Shown: piece after piece, positions 12,383 to 44,700 of the stretch
Layout: every line of letters starts with the position of its first letter
Position numbering within the stretch: the first letter of the stretch is position 1
Assembly (NCBI GenBank): GCA_019155185.1
Contig: CM032794.1
Location: 5,743,988 to 5,807,987 of the forward strand
Source: Beaufortia kweichowensis
Lineage: Eukaryota > Chordata > Actinopteri > Cypriniformes > Gastromyzontidae
Reading direction: 5' to 3'
DNA length: 64,000 bases
Program-made: the position numbers and the translations under genes
The notes under the pieces: model-generated
Databases searched by the model: none
What the model was told of the DNA's origin: nothing
What the model saw: only the letters and a program-made list of their open reading frames with translations

Positions 12383-12520
12383 CTAAGAGTTGGTGTCTTG
12401 ATCCTGACGGGACAAGCGACGGACACCTGACGTAGGCATCTCCAACAGGGCCTGAACGGTCTGAGCGAGGCGTGTGAGTCCCTCTTCCTCCAAAATCAGC
12501 TGGGGTGGACAAAGTGTGTC
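12383..12520 (-). CDS. lrch4: alternative distal last exon of lrch4 (no membrane anchor)
   Basis: The minus-strand acceptor (TTCTTCCCCCACAAG) ends at 12521; the exon then reads 45 codons to TAG at 12383-12385. The peptide begins DTLCPPQLILEEEGLTRLAQ, continues TVQALLEMP, and ends RRLSRQDQDTNS. It starts in phase 0, exactly the phase left by lrch4 exon 17 (17380-17457, ending LGVPE). It resembles the last CH-domain helix that I recall from LRCH1-type proteins (LCxPxxILEEKGL..VAVTVQALLE). It also aligns with the start of the proximal last exon (LCLASDILCSK...CVKALL). Splicing to it would give a 678-residue LRCH4 with a full CH domain but no C-terminal membrane segment. The long open frame on this strand (12267-12647) is in another frame and is not the coding one. 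Use of the exon is inferred, not shown. Confidence 0.75.
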   Translation of the reverse strand, partial: DTLCPPQLILEEEGLTRLAQTVQALLEMPTSGVRRLSRQDQDTNS

Positions 12521-13509
12521 CTTGTGGGGGAAGAAAAAACAGATCCACTGTAAGTTTGCTTACCCAACAGAGGAGATCAACAATAAAATAAGCTGTAAAA
12601 GCTATAAAAACATCTTGGCATAAACAAACCACTCCAGGAACATTCATTTTATGTCCGGCCCTAAAATCTGCAAATATAGGCTTTTGAGAGAGATAATTCT
12701 ATTTCCTTCAAGGGAGAAGTGTACTCGAGGCATGCAAACATTAACAGGTTTAAAAAGAAACCCATCTGTCATGCAAGATTCTTTAACGACCCAAACATGA
12801 AATACTACAGGTATAGACAAGTTGTATGAACGCAAAGTGTCAATAAGCATCTGAATGGCACTAAAGACAACACTTAAAGCTTACACAGAGGAAGGACAAA
12901 GCAATGCATGCAGCTGAACACTTGATCACAAAATCATCCCCTTGGATTGCCGACTACATAACAGAGCAATGTTTATTAAAACACCGTCTCTCAGCAAAGC
13001 AGCCATGCAGTTATAGCACTTTACAGGGAGGATGTCATTTCATCTCAGGGTGAAGTACACCCAGTTTTCAGTTTACTGTAACAAGCAAACACTTCACCAT
13101 CTTGAAAATCCATCATGCATTCCAATTATTATGTTCAGTCGACCCTAACAGTAAGTATAGATTACGGACGAGTTGTATATGATCAGGACTGTTATTCCCA
13201 TATATAGACACATGCAGTATATGTAAATTTCACCTCAGGTTAATAGCTGTAGAAGAATAAAAGCAAGATGTATATTAAACCGAGAACCTTTCACATGCAA
13301 AGTGCTTTGTTATGTAAAAATGAAAAATGAGCCGCCTGCCAGATAATTAATAAATAATTAAAAACAATAAACGGACTCTCTTACTTTGACAGTTTAATGA
13401 GTTTTAAAGTAACCAACTCTTCTGGCTCGATTAGAACATACCTATATGCAGATAAGACATTTCACATCACTGCTTTACACAGTAACTTTAATAATACGTT
13501 TTACACTTT

Positions 13510-13745
13510 AAATGGTTTGGACTCGTTAACATTAGTTTATACATTAGCTGACATGAACTAATAACAAACAATATTTCTACAGCATTTATTAATCTTAGTT
13601 CAATGTTAATTTTAGCATTTGCTAATACAATAACCACTATTAACATTAGTTAAAGCACAATCAACTAACATGATGAAAATGTACTGGCAAAAGAATTAAC
13701 TAATGGTAACACTGTAAACCTTTTTGTAAAGTGTTACTTTACCAA
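13510..13745. repeat. interspersed repeat (GTTAACATTAGTT family)
   Basis: The sequence is rich in GTTAACATTAGTT, CATTAGCTGACATGAACTAA, AACATTAGTTAAAGCACAA and ends near AAAGTGTTACTTTACC. I recall this wording from an abundant teleost non-autonomous DNA transposon whose copies are partly self-complementary. Borders are approximate. Confidence 0.55.
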
Positions 13746-16074
13746 ATAAAACATAATAGATCTCTGAAGTTTGTTCAAAGTACTGACACTGATACATTTT
13801 AACTTTGATGATTTTCTGGCAGTGTTGCTTATTGCAGCTACTGAATAAAACCTGATGATCTACAGCTAACCCACAAGATTTAAGACTTTTCCCAAGAGCA
13901 TCCTGTGTGCTTCATTAAAAGCAAGAAAATCTGACCTTTAAATGAACATGGCTAATGCCACCGAGTTGTTTACATGTCATTAGTAACCTAAAAATAGCAC
14001 ATAATCATACATATTTCTTCATTTTATGTCATACCTGTTTTGAATATTGAATGTTAGTAAAAAAAAAACAACTATTTACATATTATATTTAAAAAGAAAG
14101 ATCTTCCAAAAGCCCCAAAGGATCAACACTCACCTTTTTTTAGGGAGCACAGAACGTCTGAACGCAGAGCTCACATGAGGATTTCATCCTCAACAGAGAG
14201 ACAAAGAACTTAAGCAGAAATAAATGATGAGCGAGAAAGTCAGTCATGAACATTTGACAAAAGCACATGTAAAGCAGCACATAACACGTATAAATCAGTA
14301 TTTCTGTTTTTAATAACTTCTTTACAGACAAAAAAATCTTTATATCAATATAAACTTCTTAAATACACAGTATTTTATAAATATTACAAAATACATTTTG
14401 TGTTGCACTAGGTTAAGTAACACGTGGACAGAAACATTCATCAAATTCTATTGTCCACTAAACTGTCAGCATTTCATTTAATGTATTAATCTGTCCTGTA
14501 AAAGCCTTTTTATGTAGCATATCACAACAACATTCTTATTTCATACACGTGAGGCCACTAACGGTTACACACGGTCCCTTAAGAGATTGCGAGGATCCAT
14601 GCTAAACGTGAAGTATGTCATCTGGAATACATTTTAGAGTGGCCATTAAAAATGAAATGTCTATTATGATTAGCTTTAACGTTGGCAAACAATGTACACT
14701 GTTACTAAACACCATCAACTTACAACAAACCCCCTTTAAAACATGTTTAAGACTTCCTAGCGTACGGGACTGTGTGGTAACATAACCAGTAAAAGCATAT
14801 TCCCTTTCCTTTCTCCCCAGTCTTTCTCTCGCTTTCTCTCTTATCGTTCTCTCCAGATGAGTGGTTGCTCATTAGTATACTGTCTGCAAAGCTCCTAAAT
14901 CACATTAAGTAGGCACAGAACACAAAAGCAACATCAACATATAGCACTGGGGAAGCTGGTGTTCATGGCACATTACAAAACTGCAAAAAAAAATGTGGCC
15001 ACATTTAGAATTGGGAAACGACAGTTGAAGGTTGTACGCTCAAGCATGACCATTTTATCTTCAGTATGTATATATTTTCTTAATAGCGTCATTTGTAATT
15101 TGGTCTGATTATCCACGTAGCTGTGGCAAATGTGAATATTAAAATGCATTTGTGCTAGTTGGCCACAGCCCAATTATTGAAGTCTTTATCATATTTCCGG
15201 CTTGAAATGACCATAATCCAATTACTCAGGCCAACAGGAAAAAAGTCATTAGTCGATTTCTGATAATGTGCTCATGGGAAACCATATTTCCACCAGTGCA
15301 GATTCAGCAGAACACAAAAAGCAAACATAAATAAAACAATAACTTATATGGAACAGTTTGTATACAAGAATTATATATACCGAACATTCAACAAAAAAAC
15401 ATAACATGTTAACACAGCTTTAAATCATATTAGTACCGTACGCGAAAGTGTTGGAACAGTTTTGTAACAGTACTGCCCTCTGGTGATCACAGTCAACAAG
15501 ACAATGATGAAAAAGAACAGGACATAGTGCTCTCGACCCCTGACCCTCACCTGTTACACGTGTGAATTAAACAAAATACAGTTTAGAAGTACCATCACCA
15601 CACTGTTAACACATTTCTGAGATTCTGTATGCTTGTTTTTGGGGTTGTAAGCTTGTGGGTGGATGATGGAAAGGCTGGAAACCAGAGTGAACCTACGGAA
15701 GTCTGTTAGACTTTCTGCTGCGGAGGCACTTTGACTATTCAAAGCTAATATTAGCTATTTTAAAGCCCTGTATTGTCAGGTAAGGGGATTTGGAAGGGGA
15801 GTTTGTGCCAGTGCTTAAAACCTTACAGATAAAAATACACCTTACAAAGTCATTCCTGCTAAAAGGTATACAAAACTATCCCATACTGAACAGTGATGCT
15901 AAGGCAATCGTGCAAAAGCCCTTCGTAATGTGGAAACCATGTCTATCTCCAGACAAAAATCTACATTCTGTTTAGAGATCACTAGCCAGCTGTTAATAAG
16001 TAATTTCGGCAGTACATTCGAAAAATGTGGATTTTTAATGACTATATAGATATACATACAGATCCTGTATATGA

Positions 16075-16246
16075 CTCTTTTTTCAGTGGAACACAAAACA
16101 AGATATTTTGAGAAATGTCCCATGTTGTTTGGTAACCAACATTCTTCAAAATATCTTGTTTTGTGTTCTGAAAAGAAAGAAAGTCAGACAGATTTAGAAT
16201 AACATGAGGGTGAATCAATGATCAAAGGGTGAACTATCCCGTTAAA
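16075..16246. mobile_element. partial palindromic cyprinid element (TTAAAGGGATAGTTCACCC type)
   Basis: The arms GAACACAAAACAAGATATTT (from 16089) and its inverse AAAATATCTTGTTTTGTGTTC (ending near 16169) form a hairpin. The right end reads GGGTGAACTATCCCGTTAA at 16227-16245, the inverse of the family's TTAAAGGGATAGTTCACCC terminus. The left terminus is lost or replaced. A full copy is at 18485-18814. Confidence 0.65.
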
Positions 16247-16591
16247 ATCATCATATGTTCCCCAGACTGAACTCTGGCACCATGTGTGTTAATTTGTAAC
16301 CTGAACAGCATTATGGGCAAGAAGCTTACTTTTGATATGCATATGGCTGGTATACAACAGCTGTGTGTACGCAGCGGCTGCTCTCTCTCTCTCTCTCTCA
16401 CTGGTTTATGGGCAGTTTGAGAAGTGCATGTGAATATTTCTTTGCTAATAGCCACTAAAAGGGATTTTTCTTAACAGGTGTGTGGAAAGGTCTCGTGAAC
16501 TGTGTGTGTGTATCAGTGTACACAGTACAGAGATGATGGACTTAAAATCCATTACATTTACAGATTAACACTCTTATACACACACATATAA

Positions 16592-36046
<19,455 letters not shown>

Positions 36047-36300
36047 CAAACACTTAATGTGGCCAAAATCTCACGCTTTGTAACGACGATCGCCCCTCCT
36101 AAAAGTTCATCTCTTTTGAGGCCGCTCCAATAACGGCAAAGTAAGTTTTTGTACTCCAAAAGTGACGTTAAATCCCGCGATCGAGTAAAGTTGCGCAGGA
36201 CGCAGCAGCGCGGCGAGTTGACAGGCAATCTGCGCGAGCAGAGGAGAACAGAAGGGGCGGAGCTTACGGATTGAGCAAGTCTTGATTGACGGAGCGGACA

Positions 36301-37940
36301 CACCCTAAACGTATGGGCTACTAGGGAAATGTATTGTAAACAAAGCGCAGCAGTCATTGGAAGGGGAAATTATAAAGTTTTTCGTTGTGAAAGAAATATA
36401 GACACTTTTGATGTGTTCAGACTTAAGAGCATATTTTGCGTTGTTTGCATACTGATGTAGGAAAAAGCTGATTAGACGGTAATAAGATCTTCTCATGTAC
36501 ATCACAAAGCATTTTCCTGCTTCCAGGTCCATTAACATGACACGTGCACTTACTGGGAGAAAGAACAGGAAATGAGGGGCATAAATATTACATTAACGAT
36601 TATAGATTCTCCTACTCCTTACTTTGCACTGTGTTAGAGAAAGACCAAACTCTTTTCAAATGTCTCAGAATTTATTTACAAAAAAGAAAAGAGAAAAAGT
36701 TGTCAGAAGTATTATCTAGAATATATTCATATTGTTAATGCTGTATAAAATAAACATTAAATAATATGAATTCCTATAAATAGAATTTGCTTGAATGGTA
36801 ATGTTTTATTAGGATATGCTGTACTAGGGACACACATTATACTCAAAGCATCCTCATAGTTATTACTTACTCATGCATGCTCAGTGTCTTTCAGTTTTTG
36901 TTTTGTGTTTGTGAGTTTTGTGTTTCAGGCCCGAGAGGGGAAGAATGGGTCACTAAACTGTCCACTATGTCATTACTCCCTTTGGACAAAACAGAGAGGA
37001 AGAGAGGGATCGAGTGAGCCCAGAGGAAGAGAAGACATGAGAGGCCGTGAGAATTTGTGAGGTCATGATAGATTTTAACTCAGATTTTATAAGTTAAGTA
37101 CAGTACAGCATATATTCAAAATGGATGATTACGTATTAAGAATAGTGACCATAATAGTGAAATTCACATGTATTTGATGTATATGTAATCGCTGTGTGAT
37201 TCTTATGTTGTTTTCTCAGTGTTTTCCCATCCATGTGCACCTTTGTAATAGTTTGGTAAAGAAGTGTCCGCTAAGAGCAAAAACAAATTTGTTATCACCC
37301 TGATAACATTGCTTTACAACCGTTGAATCCCACTATGTCATCATTAAGTATGTAGTTCATTTTCACGATACAGTAAATACTAAGTGTGAAGAAATTATCA
37401 TTTTTAATGAATGTCTACAACTCATACCAAGTGTATGAATCAGCTCTGGTATCTTGTTAGTATTATAAAAAAGGAGGATCACAATTGTAAGACAAAAGTT
37501 GAATATTTTATTTTTATATTGGTTTTTAGGCTATAAAATATATATATTTTGATCTGATATAATGCAATACTGTAAAAAGTTTCATGCAAGGTTGCAGCTT
37601 TGGTCATTGGCCTCAAATCTGACAACAGAGCACAACTCAGAAGGGAACAAGTAGTACACAGCTTTTTGTTTTATCTCCGTAATAGCTCCCCCTGCTGTAC
37701 AAAGTCACTTTTACAAATAAAAATATAGTCTTTTGCGTATTATTCAATACTTGTTTAAGTATACGTTTTTATTCGTCAAATTATATTAGTATCAATATTT
37801 TTAAAAGCCATTTACTAATTTCCTTTTTTTATTTGTTATTTTTAAAATACGATATTAATATCCACTGGATATCCTATTATCGACTTCAGGTTCACCTAAA
37901 TAAAATCTCTTATTCGTTCCTTTAGTATTGAGTGACAGGC
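36301..37940. other. spacer between divergent lrch4 and acox3
   Basis: About 1.6 kb of AT-rich DNA separates the two head-to-head genes. No coding exon is supported. A purine-rich stretch (GAGAGGAAGAGAGGG, about 36990-37040) is the only compositional feature. Regulatory elements shared by both genes could lie here. Confidence 0.4.
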
Positions 37941-37959
37941 GTTACAGTGCATGGACATA

Positions 37960-38067
37960 CATTAGGTGCACTGCGCCTTTAAGCAGCAGCGCTTCTCTGA
38001 TTGGTCCATATGTGCACGTGGGCTCTGGCTCCGCTGAAGGGACAGTGCTGTGTGATCTCTAGACAAG
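37960..38067 (+). promoter_or_regulatory. acox3: acox3 promoter and non-coding first exon
   Basis: A small GC-rich block ends in a clean donor (GACAAG/GTAAGA, last exon base 38067) and precedes the first coding exon by about 650 bp. It contains an inverted CCAAT box (ATTGG, 38000-38004) and a CACGTG E-box (38015-38020). I infer a non-coding first exon ending at 38067; its 5' end cannot be fixed from sequence. Confidence 0.5.
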
Positions 38068-38733
38068 GTAAGACAAACATACTGTTTTAGCACTGATTAG
38101 TTAGTCGTTACAAGTGCACTATATTTCTAGTTGCTGATTTGTGAAATGACTTTGACAAAAACTAAAAAATACAACAACGTAAACGTTGAACAACGACATT
38201 ACATGATAGATAGCAATGGGTTTATGCTAGTGTAGTATTTTTTGACATTTTATCACGTTCTGTCACATTTTTTGAGCCTGACATTTCCTATATTTGCTGT
38301 TTTAACCTCGCAGATCATTCAAAAGATACGTGTTCGTGTTGTGTGGACTGTGTTGTAACTGACATTGAACTTTGCATTGAGTTATTGTCAGACTTGATAA
38401 CCGAATGACAGCTATTGACGTCACTCATAGTGGTGAAAGAACTTTGTTGCATTATTTATACTATTTGGTCTTTGCTAAAGTCTCTTTCAAATTGTACAAC
38501 AAAAGTACAAATTGTTTAGTTCCCTTCAAATCCCTATAAATAATTTTACAGTATTAGACCTATTAAAGGCCAGGTTTACAGTTTAAGGATGTTTTAGTAT
38601 ATCTAGTACGTCCCTAGAACTGTTAAAACCTGTGAAAAATAAAGAACGGAGCTGAAAGTCTGTTTTGCACCTGTAGTACAGTAGACAAAAGCCTCATACA
38701 GTTTTTCTTGTTAAAGTGCCTTAGCTTGAGAAC

Positions 38734-41700
38734 ATGGGTTTGTCAGGCGTCACAGATGTTCTAAGTGAAAAAATGGTCGAGGACATCCCAGACCTTCCCA
38801 GTGGTCCCTTGGACATCTACAGGAGGAAAGCGTCATTCAATTGGAAGGATATGTTGCGGTTTCTGGAGGGTGAAGAAATCATTGCATTCAAGGTGAGATG
38901 TACTGCATCTCTCTGGTCTGTTTCCGTACTGAGTACCATAGAAAATTATTTAGTTTTAATATAGATTAAAAGATCATCACACAGAGTTTAAGATCAGTTC
39001 ATGAACAGACATTAATAAGTTTGTCTCTGTGAGCAGCGACATGTGTTTACAACTCTGGAGAATGACCCGCTGTTCACCCGGCAGCCGGGAGAGGATATCT
39101 CACTGGAGCAAATGAGAGAGCTCACCTTCCGCCGCTGTAAACAGTTATTTAAATACAACTTTTTGACACAAGAAAACGTGATGCAAAACCCCATGATGTT
39201 GACAATCTTTAGCGACTGCCTGGGAATGTACGACTGGTCTTTAGCAGCGAAATACAACCTTAATAGAGGGGTAAGCTTATTTCACTACAGTGTAAACTCT
39301 ATTTATGATGTCCTGAACCTGTATAAATTTGTAATTCATTTTAAATACCTTTAAGACCTCTATTGCTGATCAATTGCTTTATTTCTATTTTCCCTTGTTA
39401 GATGTTTGGAGCCACGGTGGCAAACACAGGATCTCAGAGGCACATGAAATTTGTGAAGGACGTTGACGATATGATGGTGAAGGTTTCTTCTGTTGTCTTT
39501 ACATTGTCAAGAACAAATGTTAAACCATTAGATACTAAAATATTCATCGTTAGAGTAGATTATTGGCTTTTAAGTTTATTATGCAGAATAACTGCATTGC
39601 ACAGTTTGGTCAGGTTGTATATGCTTTTTTTTTTTTTTAATACTAGTCTCGTACTGTAAATTAATTTGTTTTATAAAAACTATTATTTAACAAAGAATAT
39701 AAAAATAACATTTTGTTGTAATATTGCTTAGAAAACAGTAAGTCCCAAGGTGCTTATTTTTGTGTATAGGCTTGTAAGTTGACTTCCCATATAGGATATG
39801 AGCCACTGCACAATTTTAATATTGTTTCTGTATGTTTTAGGCATTTGGGTGCTTTGCATTGACAGAGCTGAGCCATGGAAGCAACACACGAGCAATGAGG
39901 ACAACGGCCAGATATGATCCCAGCACTCAGGTACTTCATTATCACTCCTAACGTTCTCTAGAATAATTTTACAGTCATTTGATAGGTCCTTATATCTATC
40001 AATAAAGAACAACTCAGACCACTGGTGTAAGCTTTGTGTTCTCTATCATGTCTAGCCTTTTTATTGCATAAAATAACTCCCATGGGACAACTCCCATTGA
40101 AGGACATGAAAGGATTCATGTGTGCAATAATACAGATAAGTGTGGGCCTCTCAATGGCCTTGATTTTCTGTGATACATGATTAATACTTGTGGTATGTGA
40201 ATATTAAAAAATCAAACGTAGCAGAAAAACAGAAACATATATCATTAGAAAAACACAAGATTAATACCTGTAAATCTTAAACTTAATAAAGACAGAATAA
40301 AGGATAATATATTTTCTTGATTATATCTCCAACACATGTACTCAACAAGTAATGTGTGTATGTCTAAAATATTTCCAAACTAGGAATTTGTGATAAACTC
40401 TCCAGATTTTGAAGCTGCAAAGTTCTGGGTGGGGAATTTGGGAAAAATGGCCACTCATGCAGTCGTGTTTGCTCAGCTCTACACACCGGATGAAAAGTGT
40501 CATGGCCTGCATTCTTTTGTAGTCCAAGTATGTATGAAAACACATTTTCAATTCAGTTACTCGTGAAAGCAGCTATGTTTTAATGTAACTTAATTTTATA
40601 GGTCAGGGATCCAAAGACCTTGTTAGCGATGCCAGGTATGATGGTCGGGGATATAGGAAAGAAACTGGGTCATAATGGCCTGGATAATGGGTGAGTTTTC
40701 TGCTGGACTTTACAGCGTACTGCAATTATAATGTGTGTCCAGTAGATGGTGGCATATATAAAGGGAATCCCTTAATGGACAAAATAATTTAGTCTTTTCT
40801 TTGTTTTAATGTTAATACTACATAACTGCATAATGTAATATATTTAACTTAAAGATAATGGTGTTTGTAGTTGTACCACTGAGTTCTGTGGTATTTTTTT
40901 TCTACTTCAGTTTTGCGCTGTTTCACAATGTGAGGATTCCACGGGGAAACTTACTAAACAGAACAGGAGATGTTACGCCTGATGGCCGCTATGTTTCACC
41001 TTTTAGAGTAAGAACAATTCTTTAACTTGATAAAAAACTATGTTTTTACAGAAATAAAAATGAACGCTGATCTGTTTTGATGTGTAGGCCTTGCAAATCA
41101 AGTAAAGCTTTTGCTCTCTCTGAAGAGAACGTAGCAGCTGCAACAGCTGTTCTCCCAGCAGCTGTGCTATGCAAGATGTACAAGAAGGAATCCCTTTGCT
41201 TTCATTTCAAACAAACAAAGCTTTTTTTAATTACAAGCCGTCAGCGTTTTTTACTGACAGAAATACATAAAGGGGTGGTCTGAAAACAAATACAGCAGTA
41301 AAAGTGAAGTTAAAGCTCTTTAGTGATGCATGACTTAATTTGAACATTTTGTTTGTTTATACTGTCTCTGAACTATTGTTTCCCCATCTCTTTTATTTTT
41401 CTTGTTTTGTCTTGTATCACTATTTTAATGGTATTTTTGTCCTAACAACACACCCTCACAGGACCCCAATAAGCGGTTTGGAGCATCTTTAGGAGCTCTG
41501 TCAGGAGGCAGGGTGGGCATTACAAGGATGGCGCAGGTCAATCTAAAGCTGGCTCTGACTGTGGCTGTGCGCTTCTCAGCCACACGCAGACAGTTTGGAC
41601 CCAAAGAGGATGAGGAGATTCCAGTGCTGGAATATCAGATGCAGGTACACAGTTTACACCTCAGTATTGTAAGGTGAGAAAAGGATAAGCTACTTTTATC

Positions 41701-44700
41701 TTTTTTAATATTTTTGCGTGTGTGTTTTATCCCTTCTTGCAGCAATGGCGTCTGATTCCATACCTCGCAGCAGTATATGCACTGGAGCATTTCACCAAAA
41801 CCTTTACAATGAACTTTGTGGAATTTCAGATTGGACTCCTGATGCAGGACAAAAGTGACAGACAGGTAAAGATAAAAGTAAATGAGATAAAAATTAAATG
41901 ATCCTGTTCAATATGCTCGATATGCTATGCAAATCAGTATGAATATTATCAAGAATTATTACATGGCTCCACTTACATATTACCAATTTCTCTTGCCAGG
42001 TTTAATTTTTACAAATGAGCTAAAAAGATATTTCAAATCATTTATTTGTGTCCTGTCTTTACAAGTTACAAGTAAATAAGTGAAAAGTAATAAGTGGAAA
42101 TTACTTTAAAGTATGGGATAATGTACATTATCCCTTTACATACCAGCTCTTTCTTTAAAAAAGAAACCGTCCTGATGAAATATCTGATGAATTGGTTACT
42201 AAATGTGAAGAATCTTCTTGTCCTATTAACTATACAGTCTTTCATCACTTATTAGGCTGAACTGGGCAGAGAGATTCATGCCATATCATGCGCTAGTAAA
42301 CCTCTAGCATCATGGACGGCCCAGCGAGCCATTCAGGAATGTCGGGAAGCTTGTGGAGGACACGGATTCCTTGCCAGTGAGAAATCTCTAAATTCTCTTA
42401 AAATAAATAGGCATCTTGAGAAGATAATGGTTTGATGATAATAATACCAGTCACACAGAACCTCACAAATGCAATATTAAAACATATTTTCAGCTTAAAA
42501 CAATAGGTCACACAAACAATGTCATTATTTACTCACCTGCATGTTTTTTCAGTACAGTACAGTACAGTGTGCTGTTATTTTCCCATGGAACACAAAAGAA
42601 AGATTTACACAACTCTTTTAAATACAACAACAGTTCCTGATGACAAACAAACCACAATATGGCACAATATTTGACATATTTAACTTTGCTTTGATTGTCA
42701 CACAAAGTTTGCTTTTATATTACACTTTGGTCATGTTAGCTTGATTTCCCATTGTTACAATAAAATTCTAATTGTTTTTAAAATATACATTCTTCACAGT
42801 AAATAAAGACAGAACTTTCTTTTGGCAAAATTATCCCTTTATCCTTTCATTCATCTCATCTTCAGTGAACCGTCTGGGAGACATGCGTGACGACAATGAC
42901 CCAAACTGCACATATGAGGGTGATAACAATGTTATCCTACAGCAGACCAGCAACTACCTGCTCAGCTGGCTTCAGCACAAACAGCAAGGTTTTGTTCTTA
43001 TCTGACATTTTACAATCAAGATTGAAGTCAAGATGTCATTTCAGAAGAGAAAGAAATGACAGTAGTCTTCTGTAAGTGTTTACAGACTGTCAAGGGATTC
43101 ATCTGATGGTGTTGTTTGGATAGACATGTGTTGTTTGATAGTAGATCTTTGTTTCTCTCTTGGTCGCTTTACAGTCCTCTCTCCCTTACTTGTTCTCTTT
43201 GCTTCCTGTCAAGGTAAAGGAAAGATTGAATCCCCCCTTGAGACTGTAAACTTCTTAGAGGACATGAGCAGCATTCTGCAGAGCAAGTTCACAGCTGCCT
43301 CAGTGGAAGAGTGCATGAACTCAGCCGGTATGCAACATTAACTCTAGATTCTCCATAGCATCAACATATACGTGCAGACATATGTGATAACCATTCACAC
43401 CTAATCACATCATATAGATTTGTATAGTTAAAGAATGACTACCTGACATATTTTAAATATTTGTAAACATACTATCTTGTCTATTATGAATATTTTACAG
43501 TTGTATACTGGTTTATTATTGGGCTTTCTTTCTTGCATATGTTTAACTATATGGACACAACGATGGTGTGTTGGTTCTCATGCACAACTGATTAAAAAAA
43601 AAGAAATCCTGAACTTACACCAAAAACTTTAACTCTATTTCTTTGCTTCCTTGAAAGCATTGGAAATCTATTCACCCTGCAGTGAGAAGCTTTAGTAATA
43701 CATTCACACCCTCATATCAGCTTTTTCTGTGTTTTTCGGTGTAAAATGAGATGTTTGTGTATAAGCTGCCCTCTCCCTAACACATTATCTAATATAATGA
43801 GTACCACACCTCCACCGCATGCAAAGTGAGAACGTACAAATCCGTTGTGTTTTTGTGCGGTTTACTGTAAAAAGTGCTCCTTGATGCTGCAGACGGCTCC
43901 GGTGGGAGAGTTTTACGTCCTGAAGCGAGCTGCACATCTGCTACACATCTGCTCTCTTTATTGACATCATTCCTCAGCTGGTGACTCAGCTCACTATTGC
44001 CTGGTTACAGGGGTCAGAGGATCATTGTTTTCATTTAATGAGAAGGAGAGTGGACTGTATGCAGTTTTGCAGCTTTTGTCAGCAGTCACATCACATGACA
44101 AAAGTACCTGCTGTATGAGGTTTAATATTGTTAAACAGCGTATCAGCTGGTTCACATTCAAACTGTAAACATTCCCATTGTAAATCTGTAATAGATTGCC
44201 TTCAGATGTTAAATTCGTATCCATTTTTATAGTTACTTTGCTGTATAAAGACATTGTGAAGAAGTTGTGCATGGATTAAAACAAAGTTAGTATTGGATAT
44301 ATCTTCTATGAAGCTGAGAAAGTAATATTCTGGACTTGTTTTTTCTAAAGCGATGTTAAATGTTTCAGTTTGACCTGTTTGCACAGTGATGTGGTTTGTG
44401 TACTTCATCATTAGATTTGTTATTTCCATTTCATCATGCAGTTAATATATAGCATCTCAGAGTTCAGCGTTCATGTGTTGCAGAACCAAGCCAAAACATG
44501 TGACACCTTGTTTTTTAGTCGTGGTTCCCACCCAGATACCTAATCTATGAACGAATGTGTGCATGCACTAAACCTCAGAAAAACAGACCCAGTTAGAGAA
44601 TCCATTTCCAGAATCCCACCCTCTCTCCCAAAAGTACCTCCAAAATATAAACGCTTGTCCTTGCATTGGATATTCTTGATTGTTTACCTTGTTGATTAGA

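Larger units (their letters stand above)
12521..16591 (-). other. lrch4 region between the two last exons: proximal 3' UTR and intron
   Basis: This 4 kb holds the 3' UTR of the membrane-anchored transcript (starting at 16591 and running leftwards) and the intron that the distal form would splice out. No further coding exon is supported. Contents include a GTTAACATTAGTT-type repeat (13510-13745), part of a palindromic TTAAAGGG...-type element (16075-16246) and a short CT run (16381-16399). ATTAAA on the minus strand at 16034-16039 is one possible proximal poly(A) signal, but it lies beside the repeat and is uncertain. Confidence 0.45.

Noticed and set aside
12267..12647. 126-codon open frame on the minus strand
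   Set aside because: Its frame gives no family resemblance. The real signal at this place is the other frame, from the acceptor at 12521 to TAG at 12383.
36047..36049. TTG one codon upstream as a possible start of lrch4
   Set aside because: The next codon is ATG and the family begins MAA; a non-AUG start is not needed.
41077..41283. 68-codon plus-strand open frame inside acox3
   Set aside because: It lies in the intron between exons ending 41007 and starting 41462, has no matching splice phases and no ACOX similarity.
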